Of a stretch of DNA of 64,000 nucleotides, positions 1-11,767 are shown piece by piece (positions within the stretch are counted from its first letter, which is position 1; the number at the start of each line of letters is the position of its first letter). The notes under the pieces are model-generated. The model was not told the DNA's origin and did no database searches. It saw only the letters and a program-made list of their open reading frames with translations. Source of the stretch: Synaphobranchus kaupii (Eukaryota > Chordata > Actinopteri > Anguilliformes > Synaphobranchidae). The translations under genes were made by a program, and so were the position numbers. The stretch covers positions 16,668,296-16,732,295 of the forward strand of contig CM056389.1 of NCBI GenBank assembly GCA_029718625.1, written 5' to 3'.

Positions 1-707
1 AATCCTCAATGCTAATGCTAACGGAATCCGCTACTGGCTCTTCTGTCTGTTTACCCACTGAATGAGTCACCTTCACTTTCTTTTCAGGAGTTTGTTGCAT
101 TTCGATTCTTGCCCTCATGTAATTCCCATAAAGCACAGCCATTCAAAGACAACAACACAATTGAAAATTACCAACAGACAAATTTTCCTTTCTAAATTGG
201 GAGAAAATATCAGTAAAATTATTTTCTCGTGAAGCATACAAGCTGGGGTGACACTGTCGGCAAGTGGAACAGGTATTGGGTCCCCGGTTAGTTCACATGG
301 GGTTGGAAAGCACAAAGGTTGTAGAGTTGTGCGTTTAGCTGAGATGCCATGTTTTTGTGTACTTTTAAATGTGGCCTTGATAGCTTCCCTGTAGTCTGCT
401 AGCGTTAGCCAAGTAGTCGTCATGATGGCACGGCGCTTGATTATTATTTTTTTTTTTTTAAGGCTTGTTTGAGAGAGAATCGTTGCTTTATCTGTCTTTT
501 CACCTCCGATGCTTCCTGTGTTTTCTTCGGTGCTTGGTCTAGTTGTTTTCTTTTGTATTTTGTGAACAGGTGTGCTGGTTTTTGTTTGTTTGGTTGGTTG
601 TTTTTTTTTTACCTGGGTTAACAGCAGCTTTGACGCTCTTGTGGTCCTCTGCCCTTGCTTTTGCGCTTATGTTGTCTGTGATGTTCCGACACTGCTTTCG
701 CCCAAAG

Positions 708-3700
708 ACCTCGAAGAGCCTCAGATCCCAGAAATGTCTCTGAAAGACTTGGAAGGTAACGACACCAAATCGATCAGCGCCCTGAAATGTACTGGGCCCC
801 CCCTCCCTTCCTTTTGTCCTCCTATGAGCTGTCTGGGAGAAACCTTAGAGACTTGTGTATAGGTTGAGCTGTCAGCCATCAGACTGATATGAACCTATCG
901 AAATGCTTTATCTTTGGGAGGGAAAAACCTGATTGGTTCAAATCAGAGAGGCAATGACAACGACTGTTGTGGTTTGTGAAGGCCCATTCCATCGCTGGCT
1001 TTGTGTCTTGTGTACAGCTGCCTTCTGGCCTGTATGGTGCATCTAGATCTTGCCTCATTCATGTCAATAAAGTGGAGCTGTAAAGTGAGTGGTTGTAGTC
1101 GTTTGTGTGGAGTTCACAGTCTGTGTGTAGCAGATAGCTGGAGGTGTAGCGAGCGAAACCGTATGAAGTCGTTAAAAATCGTCTGAACGTAACGCTACCT
1201 GATTCTTCTCCCGACGCTGCAAAGGGCTAAAAAGCCCTGGACTTTACCGATCGGACTTTGCAGGTGAGTGACAGTGTACCTACAGTTGGGTTTTGTTCCC
1301 TAATGAAAACCCAGGTGGAGCATGTACAGTATTTACCCTGATGCACTCAGAGAGAGAGAGAGAGAGAGAGGGAGAACAAACAAGAGAGCCAGAAAGAAAG
1401 AGAGAGAGAGACTGTGTGAGCAAGTGAGAGAGAACAAACAAGAGGGACTGGGCGAGAAAGATAGAGGGAGAGAAAGAAACTGAGCGAGTAAACGAGAGAG
1501 AACTAACATGAGACATGCAGGAAAGGCTAATTGGGGGGCGTTAACAGGGCGTTGCTGTAAAAAAAAAAAAAGTGTCCCCAGTTAACCTACCCAGTATGAA
1601 TAAAGGTTAATAAGTACATAATGAGAGACTGAGACATAGTTGGATAATTCCACTGCTGTTTGGATGTTGGCTCGCTGGCGTCCAGGTGAGGGCAGCTGAA
1701 CGAGGCGGAGCCTCCCTGCAGGTGTGTGTTCTCTCTGCTCGGAAGCAGCTGGGCTGCGCTATCCGCGGCACGTCCGTCATTAGAGTCGCGTGGGAAAGCT
1801 CCGCCCCTTGGCTGAAGGGGCAGGCCTGGCTTTGGCAGGGCCGGGGGGCAGGCGTTTTCTCCGCCCTGTCAGAGCGCCTTCACCCAGTCCGGCTGCTTTT
1901 ATTATTCTGGCTGATGAAACGGGAGCCGGGCGGGGGCGGGGGGTGGTGGCGGTGGTGCGGGCAGGTGGGGGGCCGGGGGGGGGGGGGGGGTTAATACACA
2001 CAGGCAGATGTTCTCACGGCTTCGGTCTCTCCTCCAGTTCCTGTCAGGACGCCTCTGGGCCACAAACAATATTAGAAGCATCATGAAAACACATTTTTTT
2101 ATAACTGCACTGTGATATCACGCAGTAAGTGCAATATTTTGTGGATTTAGGCCAGTAAAAGGCAGAAGAAGTGAGTCCTATTAAAAGCCACACGCTTCAT
2201 CGATCGGCCACTCACAAATAAAACCCGTTTCCCAAAAGCAGCTTTTTAACGGTTTTATCTGCTTTCCCAGTACAGCGTTTCACATCGCTGTCGGTCACAA
2301 AGCTGACGTCGTTCACTGAGACACTGGACCCGCCACGCCCCAAATATGCTTTTGGTGGCGCCAAAATAACACGCTTTTATGTTGGGCTTTCTTTGTTTTA
2401 TTTCAAATCTCTGGGCGATAGGGCATGCGCTTCCTCACGTTTCACAGGAAGTTAAAGAGGAAATGGAAATGGGAGGGAGAAAGTGCGTTCGGTCGCTGAT
2501 TGTGTCCTGTGTTGTGTGTTTCAGGTCGAGGGCAGCCCGCAGCAGGTCCACCAGGAGGAGCCCAGAGACCGGTCAGTTACAATGCTGTTGTAGGTCTTCT
2601 ATTTAATGACTAGATATTCAGCTCAAGCATTCATTACTTCTGTCTACGAGGTTCTTCCGGAGCACCTCTCTGTTGCTGTATGCTATGCTATGGATGCTCA
2701 GCCACACCCATTCATGCATATTCATGATCACTCAGCGAATCGGAACGCTTCAACCTCGGCAGTGGCAGATACTGTACGTTCAGTGTCAAGGACACAGAGC
2801 CGTCTATCTGGCCAGTGTGTAGGATGTCTGTGGCTTTGTTGCCAGCATTGCTGCTCTGCTCTGCTCTAAAAGTCAATACATCCTCCCCCCCTGTGGATAA
2901 TTAGCCTTTCTGCGTTAGCTGCATAAGTGCTAGTGTGACTCAGGTCGGCGCCATCTGTTGTGACTGCGGAGAAATTTTGCTGAGAAATTTACTCAGTGGT
3001 GTTATTGTTTTGAAAAGGGTGCGTTTTGAGCATTTTAAGTGGGACAGATATTCTCTGTTTGCAGTGCTAACATCGGGCATGTTTCATTAGACGGTGTAAT
3101 CACAGGCACAACCTCAGTAATGCTAATTACCATTTGAAAGCAGACCTAATACCTTTTGTGTTCTCCATGCCAAGGTAAAATGTCATTAAATCACTTATAT
3201 TTATTAGAGTCTGTTATACAAAAGATTGTTTTGCTCGTCAAAGTTGCTTCCCAGATAAATACTACAAGTGCATACAGTACAAACAGTAGTTTAGCTATCA
3301 GTACGTTGATAATGTGTTTAGTGTTTAGTTTACTCGGCCCTTTATCGCGAGTGTACTCTAGCAGCCAGTTTGGCAGGTCACCAACCAGGTTGTGCTATAT
3401 TGCGAAAGGTAATGTGGCCGGTAAAAATGTTCAAAATAGCTGGTGATTTTTATCCACAATCCACTCTGACCAGTAGGTGAAAAAGTTAATTTCATGCCCT
3501 GATACAGATATATGATACAATTGTGCAGACTACAAACAGCCTCGGGGTTAACAGTACATTGATACTGTGTTTAGGCTTAATCGTACGTGTGCGTGCGTGC
3601 GTGCGTGCGTGCGTGTGTGTGTACGCGTGCGTACGTGTGCGTACGTGTGCGTGCGTGCGCGTGCGTGCGTGCGTACGTGTACGTGTGTGTGTGTGTGTGT

Positions 3701-6700
3701 GCGTACGTGTGCGTGCGTGCGTGCGTGCGCGTACGTGTACGTGTGTGTACGTGTACGTGTGTGTGTGTGTGTGTGCGTACGTGTGCGTGTGTGTGTGCGT
3801 GCGTATGTTGGTTACCGTCTCGCTGACCGCACCTATCCCTGTCTCCTGTGTGTCTTTAGACCATTCCCCCCCGGGCTGGTGTCATCAGCATCACTCCTCA
3901 ATCCCGTCCCCCGCCTCCCGCCCACCCTGGGGCCCCCCGCCCCACCCCGGACGTCCACCCGGGGGCCCCGAGGCCCATGACTGAGACCCACCCAGGGGCC
4001 CCGAGACCCACCGGGGGACCCCAGAGCAAGCCGGCGGATCTGCCGCTCGGTCAGTTCGGCGCGGACGAGCGGCCTCTAAGTTACAGTCTTCAGATTCCGC
4101 TGTTCGGTGAAACTTAACACGGCTTCTGTGCCTTTTTTGCGTTCGACAGGCCCTGTGCAGCTGCCGCAGATGGCTCCTCCTCTACAGCCGCAGATGGCGT
4201 CTCCCATCCAGCCACAGATGACTCCCCCTCTACAGCCGCAGATGGCGTCTCCCATCCAGCCACAGATGGCTCCCCCTCTACAGCCGCAGATGGTGTCTCC
4301 CATCCAGCCGCAGATGGCGTCTCCCATCCAGCCGCAGATGGCGTCTCCCATCCAGCCACAGATGGCTCCCCCTCTACAGCCGCAGATGGCGTCTCCCATC
4401 CAGCCGCAGATGGCGTCTCCCATCCAGCCACAGATGGCTCCCCCTCTACAGCCACAAATGGCGTCTCCCATCCAGCCACAGATGGCTCCCCCTCTACAGC
4501 CCCAGATGGCCACGCCCCTGCAGCCCCAGGCCGCACCCGCACCCGTCCCTCAGCCAAACCCGGGCCTGGCGTCCCCAAAGCCGCCGCCCCGCAGTCGCTC
4601 CTCACACGCCCTGCCTGCTGAGCCCGCCCCTTCCTCTCAGGTCAGTCTCCCCACTCTCAACACCAGGAGTGCATTCAGAAAAGAGGCGGGGTGTCACAAA
4701 GAATGATACACAAAGCATGATGGGAGTTGAAGTCCAGGATCAGGTTTTCCCTTTAACTCATCATGGATACGTGGTTAGGATATGGAAACTTGATCCTAGA
4801 TAAGCACTCCTACTATTTAATGAGCCCCGGACTACATCTCCCATCAGCCCCTTCGAGAACGGTTTTATGGTGCTTTGCCTTTCAATTCCACGCATGAACC
4901 GTCTCTTCTCTTAAGTGTGAGCTGTCTCTGTGTACACGAGGGGTATGTTCCTAATCCCTCCCCCTCTCAACCTCACCTGTTATCGGCAGGTGCGTTCTCT
5001 GCGACTTGAGACGCATCCCCAGGTACTGATCTGGGATCAGTGTTGCCAAACCGAGTCAGAAACGAAGTGGTGGTTTTGAATGCCAGATAGACATGCTCCC
5101 CTTCAGCCTCCCATTTACAGTGTAGCTCCTGTAGTGGAGTTTAAAACCTCTAAGAGCCTGTCTTCACCCAGTGTTTCTATCTGAACTTCAAATGCACAAA
5201 TGTCCGCTTTTTCCCACTGCTGCTTTCCTGACGCCTGTCTCTCTCTCTCGCAAGCAGGAGCAATCGTCAGGGTGACAGGTATTTAAGACCCTTTCAGTCT
5301 CAATCTTATCTCCAATTGAGTCACAATGTATGAATCATTCCATACATTGGGTTAACGTGCATATTTTTGTTTATTTTTTACCCCTCCATATTCATAAAAT
5401 GGGTGTTTATTTTCAGTCTGGCATCTTTTTTCTTTTAACTTTTTGTCGCGGCCATATACTGGTGTAAGATTTTTTTTTTTCTTCCTCCTCTTATAACCTT
5501 TTTTTCATCCAAACGTTTCTCTTCACAATTCAGTCTCATTTGAATGGTCGCAGCCTAACACCAGCCTAAATGAATGTGATGCTTCCTTATCAAAGGTTTT
5601 TTTGTGCTTGTGTAGGCCTTTATGACAGTATTATGCAATTAACAAGTGCAGGTAGCAGACATTAAAACCTCCACAGTTGTACCACAGTCTTGGCTGGCAC
5701 ACTCCCAAGCAATGGGAGCAAGTAGCGGAGCCTTGCAAGTTATGTCACTTAGCAGTGTTGTAGTTTCAGTGTGATGAGTTGTAGTCTGGGTGTGATGAGT
5801 TGTAGTTTTAGTGTGATGAGTTGTAGTCTTAGTGTGAAGAAAAGGGTGCTGTTCATATTTCATTATGAGGTTGAATGGTCTGCTTTTATCAAGGTGCTAG
5901 TGTTTTTAGATTAGGGCAACATAAAGAAACAAAACAGGTAAGTGTCATTATAAAATAGTTGCCTGATAAGTTTTAACCCTTTAAAGGTTGTATCAGCGAT
6001 TTTGGGTGGAAACATAAATGATTACATTCATCTGATTTTTCCTCACGATCCGCTAGCTGCCCGCCCCATAAGCAGGCCGTCAAAAAACCGCGTCTCTGTA
6101 GGCAGCCTATGCTCCGAGATCGTACACAAAAACAAATGGTACTACCAACCACTCAAAACCAAAATAAACAGTATTCCAACCAATCACCGACAAGGGGTGG
6201 GTGATACTAATACGCTAATACTCTTATCTCGCTGAAATCTTGACGGATTTACAAACGGTTTGGTTTCTTACAAACGTTATTAACGTGGTTATAATTCTGG
6301 ATGCTTGAACACTATTTTTTAAAACATAACATAATTGGCTCTGAGCTGGAGCTGGCTCTGTTTGTTTGGGATTTCGCTTCAGAAGTTACGTCACCCAAAA
6401 TCGCTGATACAACCTTTAAGGTGTACAAGGATAGGACCTTACATATCTCTTCTCAAACGCTAGGTTACACAATGCTCTGTGCTACAATAGAATAGACTTT
6501 TAAAAGTTTTATGGTATATGCTGTACTGTCATGTGACCAGGAGCATCATCGCACCCATGTTTCTCTGAGTATGCAGTAATGTGTTCTGCCTTCTGTTTGC
6601 AGAAACTCATTTCCACAGCCACAGTGACGACTTGTTGCTATTATTCTGGCCTTTAAGGGTAACCTCTTGATCTAGGTCCAAACTGCCATATTTATTTACC

Positions 6701-9700
6701 GTAGATACAGTCAGCACCATAAGTAATTGGACAATGACACATTTTTTGTTATTTTGGTTCTGTACTCTAGCATTTTGTGTTTGAAAGGATAAAATGTCAG
6801 ACTATCGGCTTTAATTTGAGGGGTTCATCGATTTCAAGATTTTCATCCATATTGGATGAACCGTTTTGAAATTATAGAACCTTTTGTACATAGTCCCCCC
6901 CCATTTTCGTGCATCAAAAATATTGGACAGTTAACATAATATAGAATGAAGTAATCATTTTTAATATTTGGTCGCATATCCTTCGCATGCCATGACTTCC
7001 TGTGCCATGATGTCTGTGACCCAACAATATCAAAAGACTCTTGATATCTTATTTTTGGAGTTTTTGAGTAGTGGCTTCTTCCTTATTGAGCAGCCTTTCA
7101 GGTTATGTCAATATAGGACTCGTTTTACTGTGGATATAGATACTTTTGTACCTGTTTCCTCCAGCATCTTCACAAGGTACTTTGCTGTTGTTTTGGGATT
7201 GATTTGCACTTTTCGCACCAAAGCATGTTCATCTCTAGGAGACAGAACACGTCTCCTTCCTGAGCGGTATGACGGGTGCGTGGTCCCATGGTGTTTATAC
7301 TTGCGTACTATTGTTTGTACAGACGAACGTGGCACCTTCAGGCGTTTGGAAATTGCTCCCAAGGATGAACCAGACTTGTGGATGTCCACAATTTTCTTTC
7401 TGGTTTTTTTGGTTTTCCTATGATGTCAAGCAAAGAGGCACTGAGTTTGAAGATAGGCCTTAAAACATCCACAAGTACACCTCCAATTGACTCAAATAAT
7501 GTCAATTAGCCTATCAGATGTTTCCGAAGCCATGACATAATTTTCTGGAATTTTCCAAGCTGTTTAAAGGCACAGTCAATTAAGTGTATGTAAAGCTTCT
7601 GACCCATTGTAATTGTGATATAGTGAATTAAAAGTGAAATAATCTGTCTGTAGACAATTGTTGGAAAAATTACTTGCGAGGCCCGCCGGCTACTTCTTTT
7701 CACACCGCAGCCCACGGGCCACGTTTGCCCCGCAAGACGCTTCACGTGCAGCTTTGGCAAGCAAACCCCAGGCATCCCATCGACCAGCGGGGGTCGCTAG
7801 AGAGCGATGAAACGCAGACCCCCGAGCTCACTGATCCCTTCCATCCCTGTGTGGGGCTGTTGGCCACAGTCAGAGCAAGAGCACAGTCCAGTCTTGAGCC
7901 ATGCAATAGAGCAGTACCTTACCAGGCTGAGCCTCCCCACAGCCTTCTAGCTAATATTTTTATAACCTTTTTGGGCCGTAATAATTTTCACACTGATTAG
8001 ATTGAGCAGAGATTTTGTCTTTCAAGTAGAGTTTTTCAACTCAGTTTTCCTCGAGTGTGGAAAGTTATCTTGCCCACGAGAGAAGAATGTCGGTTGCAGA
8101 GCCTGTGAATACACGGTCATGCGTAACCCGGAATAATGGCTCAAGCACACATTTATTTGCAGTTATTATTTACTAAAATAACTGCTTATTATGTCAAGAT
8201 ATTATATTAGTGTATGGGATCATTTGTAAATGAACTTCCTGGTTACTGTGAGTCAGTATATTGGCAAACAGTTGAATGACAAAACATTAACATTACAAGA
8301 TGCCTTTCCCCAATTTCTGTGCTAGTCGGCAATAGAGAATGATTTCACAGGTAACAGACTGTTGGCTAGATAGCGTGCCGACTCTGACATCATCATGTGG
8401 AACACAGAACACGATTCTGGACAATAGAAAGCTTCTCATTATGACACAGCAATTTCACCAAAGTAGCTCTGACTGTTATACCTACAAATCTTAAGCAGCT
8501 AAAACTCTTTTTAAATTGTATATCTGGCTATAGTCCCTATAGTTAAATTAGTATCTTGTGTTGTTACTTAGTATCTCTTTTCATAGTTATTTACAGGCGC
8601 ATGGCATGACAGTGTGTACATGCATGTTTACATGTCTGTTGTCTGTAGTGTGTAGAAAAGCCCTCTAGAGTAAAGCCATAAGGATGTATGTAATAATAAT
8701 AACTTTATTTATATAGCACTTTTCATACAATGGTTTGCAGCCCAAAGTGCTTCACAGAAGAGCATTTGCATTTACAAAACAGAATAAAGAAATGGAAATA
8801 ACTAAAATAACAACAGAACAGCTCAGTTAAAAAGGCACTGTACAGCATGTATATGGAAAATACAGGTGGATTTGGCCACACCTGTCTGCTCGGACCCCTC
8901 TGAGAGCTGTGTAGTAAGGACAGGGATGGCAGAGGGTTCATGGGAGGTGTTGTGTAGATGATTGCTGGGATTATTAGGTGTTGTGTAGATGATTGCTGGG
9001 ATTATTAGGTGTTGTGTATATGATTTGCTGGGATTATTAGGTGTTGTGTAGATGATTGCTGGGATTATTAGGTGTTGTGTAGATGATTTGCTGGGATTAT
9101 TAGGTGTTGTGTAGATGATTGCTGGCATTATTAGGTGTTGTGTATATGATTTGCTGGGATTATTAGGTGTGTAGATGATTTGCTGGGATTATTAGGTGTT
9201 GTGTAGATGATTGCTGGGATTATTAGGTGTTGTGTAGATGATTGCTGGGATTATTAGGTGTTGTGTAGATGATTGCTGGGATTATTAGGTGTTGTGTATA
9301 TGATTTGCTGGGATTATTAGGTGTTGTGTAGATGATTGCTGGGATTATTAGGTGTTGTGTAGATGATTTGCTGGGATTATTAGGTGTTGTGTAGATGATT
9401 GCTGGCATTATTAGGTGTTGTGTATATGATTTGCTGGGATTATTAGGTGTGTAGATGATTTGCTGGGATTATTAGGTGTTGTGTAGATGATTGCTGGGAT
9501 TATTAGGTGTTGTGTAGATGATTGCTGGGATTATTAGGTGTTGTGTAGATGATTTGCTGGGATTATTAGGTGTTGTGTAGATGATTTGCTGGGATTATTA
9601 GGTGTTGTGTAGATGATTTGCTGGGATTATTAGGTGTTGTGTAGATGATTTGCTGGGATTATTAGGTGTTGTGTAGATGATTGCTGGGATTATTAGGTGT

Positions 9701-10571
9701 TGTGTAGATGATTTGCTGGGATTATTTCTGTATTGTGTTTGCTTATCTCATTTCCTGTCTTTTTGTTCTCTTGCGCCAGGTCAATGGCGTGAACGGATTC
9801 CAAAGAGAAGCACAAAGGAAAAACGACCCCTTCAACCCCCTCAGTTCTGCCCCGCTGTCCTCCACCTCCTGGCTCAACACCCAATCCCTGACAAGAAGCT
9901 GTTCCCTCCGCCACGCCCCTACCCCGCCCCCTTCGTCCCCGACCGCATCGCTCTCCCTAAACTCCGCCCCCCTCTCCTCCCTGCAAGCCTTCCCTGGCGG
10001 CTCCGTTCAGTCCCTGCCCCCGGTGCCCTCACGCAGCAAGTCCCAGGAGATCCTGCGGGCCTCGCCCAACCCCTTCCTGTCCAACGGCCAATCAGGAGGC
10101 ACAAACCCGTTCACCGGAAAGCCGGTCCCCGCCCAGCGCCGCTCGCTCACGCCCGACTTTTACTCCCAGCAGCAGGCGCTGGCCACCAAGCCCCGCCTTC
10201 AACGGGCAGTGTCGGACGACCCACACCCCGCCCCTTTGCTGGCTCCGCCCCCAGCGCCAGGGAAACGTTCCCAGCAGTGGGTGACATTTGAGGAAGACTT
10301 CCCCACCCCAGGGAGATCTACTCCAGCTGCGCAAAAAAGCCCCTTCCCGCCAAGCACTGCCCCAAACTCCGCCCCTGACTCCACGCCGGCGCATCCGCAG
10401 ACCTTGTTCCCCAGCTCTGGGTTCGACTTGGATGGCTGGGGCGCCCCACCCGCCTCCACGTTCCCCGGAATCCCCCCTCCCGTCCCCTCAAGGACCAACT
10501 CTGGCAACCCACAGATACCCTTGAGACCAAGCAGCAGCTTTCTTGCCTCTAAGGAGTTCACAGAAAGATAG
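708..10571 (+). CDS. synj1: Synaptojanin-1, C-terminal proline-rich region (3' exons; gene enters from left edge)
   Basis: Phosphoinositide phosphatase of presynaptic endocytosis; only the C-terminal tail is here, not the Sac1 or 5-phosphatase domains. Exons chosen by splice signals and phase: 708-755 (start least sure), 1225-1263, 2525-2571, 3860-4049, 4150-4640, 9780-10571; together about 534 residues ending in TAG. Seen: [10 protein letters not shown] at the start of exon 3860, [12 protein letters not shown] near the end of exon 4150, then in the last exon [17 protein letters not shown] and [14 protein letters not shown] and a final EFTER. These agree with the human long (170-kDa) form, which ends DFTER. 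By family knowledge the PxxP stretches bind SH3 domains of endophilin and amphiphysin, NPF motifs bind Eps15 EH domains, and WxxF/DPF-like motifs bind AP-2. Oddity: exon 4150-4640 holds a coding minisatellite. Small exons upstream (48, 39, 47 nt) fit alternative splicing of this domain. Identity is sure; the first exon boundary is not. Confidence 0.92.
1346..1500. repeat. GA-rich low-complexity tract
   Basis: Imperfect (GA)n with interspersed AAC and AAG in a SYNJ1 intron, about 85 bp after the donor at 1,264. No coding content. Confidence 0.85.
1680..2000. other. GC-rich, CpG-containing segment inside SYNJ1 intron
   Basis: A GC-rich stretch with several CpGs ends in a long G run (about 1,974-1,990). 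It could be a CpG island or internal promoter, but no first exon or donor is convincing. Open frames on both strands have the low-complexity look of GC-rich noncoding DNA. Confidence 0.4.
3361..3500. repeat. Dispersed repeat copy 1 (microsatellite-associated)
   Basis: About 140 bp beginning near CAGCCAGTTTGGCAGG and reaching GTTAATTTCATGCCCTG is repeated, with about 85 percent identity by eye, at 11,484-11,612. In both places a GT tract follows on the same side (about 90 bp away here, directly abutting at the second copy). Class unknown; it may be the conserved flank of a mobile element that carries or seeds microsatellites. Confidence 0.75.
3587..3815. repeat. Compound GT/GC/AC microsatellite
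   Basis: Alternating purine-pyrimidine tract made of GT, GTGC and GTAC units in the SYNJ1 intron, ending 45 bp before the acceptor at 3,859. Open frames through it are repeat artefacts. Confidence 0.95.
4170..4529 (+). repeat. Coding minisatellite, 15 x 24 bp, in SYNJ1 proline-rich domain
   Basis: Fifteen 24-bp units lie head to tail inside the SYNJ1 exon, each coding eight residues of the form M-A-(P/S)-P-(L/I)-Q-P-Q. Two unit types, MAPPLQPQ and MASPIQPQ, largely alternate, with variants [16 protein letters not shown] and MATPLQPQ. The frame is intact throughout and continues into PPPRSRSS. A degenerate sixteenth unit (AAPAPVPQ) follows. Unit length is a multiple of three, so copy-number change would keep the frame. 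Confidence 0.95.
5760..5845. repeat. Short 24-bp tandem repeat
   Basis: Four imperfect copies of a unit with core GTGTGATGAGTTGTAGT, in the long SYNJ1 intron between 4,641 and 9,779. No coding role. Confidence 0.8.
6706..7107. mobile_element. Tc1-like foldback family fragment (family A, copy A1)
   Basis: Starts with TA then CAGTCAGCACCATAAGTAAT, the terminal sequence shared with copies at 15,635, 27,732 and 56,096. Internal marks such as GGTTCTGTACTCTAGCA and TATCCTTCGCATGCCATGAC recur in the other copies. It is joined on its right side to a different, Sleeping Beauty-like element at about 7,107, so this copy is chimeric or nested. Confidence 0.8.
7108..7421 (-). pseudogene. Truncated Tc1/Sleeping Beauty-like transposase (no start codon, no catalytic domain)
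   Basis: About 100 codons remain of a transposase that is about 340 aa in the family. The paired-like helix-turn-helix part ([19 protein letters not shown]) and the following [11 protein letters not shown] segment (GRRR hook) are readable without frameshift. The start codon is ATA in place of ATG, and a stop at 7,108 follows VKRVLY where the sequence switches to family A. No DDE residues remain. It is a dead copy. Confidence 0.88.
7108..7676 (-). mobile_element. Sleeping Beauty-class Tc1 remnant: transposase N-terminus plus inner part of terminal repeat
   Basis: On the minus strand, 7,421-7,108 translates as the DNA-binding half of a Tc1 transposase: [19 protein letters not shown], then [14 protein letters not shown], then [11 protein letters not shown] and a stop. 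The start is lost: the expected ATG reads ATA at 7,421-7,419. To the right, 7,430-7,676 has the untranslated and inner direct-repeat part of the inverted terminal repeat, ending near AAAAATTACTTG, short of the outer end. The catalytic DDE half is missing, so it is inactive. Confidence 0.9.
8690..8765. repeat. SINE/LINE-type 3' tail fragment
   Basis: Contains ACTTTATTTATATAGCACTT and AAAGTGCTTCACAG, a motif pair common in 3' tails of fish retroposons. A related piece lies at 20,319-20,372. Family assignment is tentative. Confidence 0.6.
8941..9726. repeat. 31-bp minisatellite (about 25 copies) ending 53 bp before last SYNJ1 exon
   Basis: The unit is about 31 bp with core GATTGCTGGGATTATTAGG and TGTTGTGTAGAT; some units have GATTTG or TATAT variants. 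A block of variants at about 8,957-9,200 recurs at about 9,253-9,500, showing a higher-order duplication. The array stops 53 bp upstream of the acceptor at 9,779. Confidence 0.95.
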
Positions 10572-11483
10572 AATTATTAAATAAAAGGTTTATGTATCAT
10601 TTATTGTAGAAATATGGATTAATATAATAAGTGTATGTGTATGTATGGTCCGTATAAAACAGCAACAGTACATATAAGAAGCGTTTACCCTCGCACCGAA
10701 TCGGACGTAAGAATCGTATTAATGTTCGACCAAAAATTGTTGAACGCGACCAGGGAAGAGGTGTACATGTACTCCGCTTGTTTCAAAGACTTTGGTTGTT
10801 CGGTACATCCATGTGGAATCACGTTGTTTTGTTCTTGATTGTTTATCTTGTATGTATACGTGTTTCTAAAGTCCAATGGATATTTCACTCTGACAGGGGA
10901 CGCGTGCCTGTGTCTGTACGTGCGCACAAATGTATGTTAAACTTGTGCAATATTATCGCTGGCGTTGCTGGCCACAAGCTCCTGGTCCCCGCCGCCGCTC
11001 TCTAACTCATATTCTGCACCTTTTCAGTGTCTGGATTTTTATGGCGTCACATCACTGATATGCACGTTTAAACCGAATGCACACCGTACGACCATATGCC
11101 ATTTTGGGAAGTGGAGGGGACAACGAGGGCAGGTTTTGCACGTGCAGGTCAGGTGACTCACTTTAGAAACGGAAAGGGAAGTGGCTAATGCAGATCTCTA
11201 GGATGCGCCTCTGTGGACAGACGTTTAGGAGAGGGGTTTTTGCGGCGCCCTTTGAGTGCATTGTTCTGTTCCGTTCTGCATCATCAGCGGCTGCAAACAT
11301 CGGTTTGTTTTGTATTTTTTTCTTCTTCAAACCCTTTTCGTTGTGAATGTGCAAAAAGTCATTTGTAGTTGTTAATTGGCTCCTTTTTAAACCATACTTG
11401 AAACGGTGTGCGCTGATCTTGGTGTGTGATTAACCCACATGCTGGTGAGATTTTGATTGTGCACTGGTAGGATTTCTACTCTT

Positions 11484-11767
<284 letters not shown>

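Noticed and set aside
625..707. Longer version of the first visible SYNJ1 exon starting at 625 or 628
   Set aside because: It would add a Cys/Val-rich stretch (LVVLCPCFCAYVV) unlike a proline-rich domain; the AG at 706-707 after a pyrimidine-rich run is preferred, though not certain.
1686..2086. Several 60-100 codon frames on both strands
   Set aside because: GC-rich, poly-G/C sequence in a SYNJ1 intron with no splice-compatible exon.
6968..7423. 151-codon plus-strand frame
   Set aside because: Antisense of the degenerate Sleeping Beauty-like transposase.
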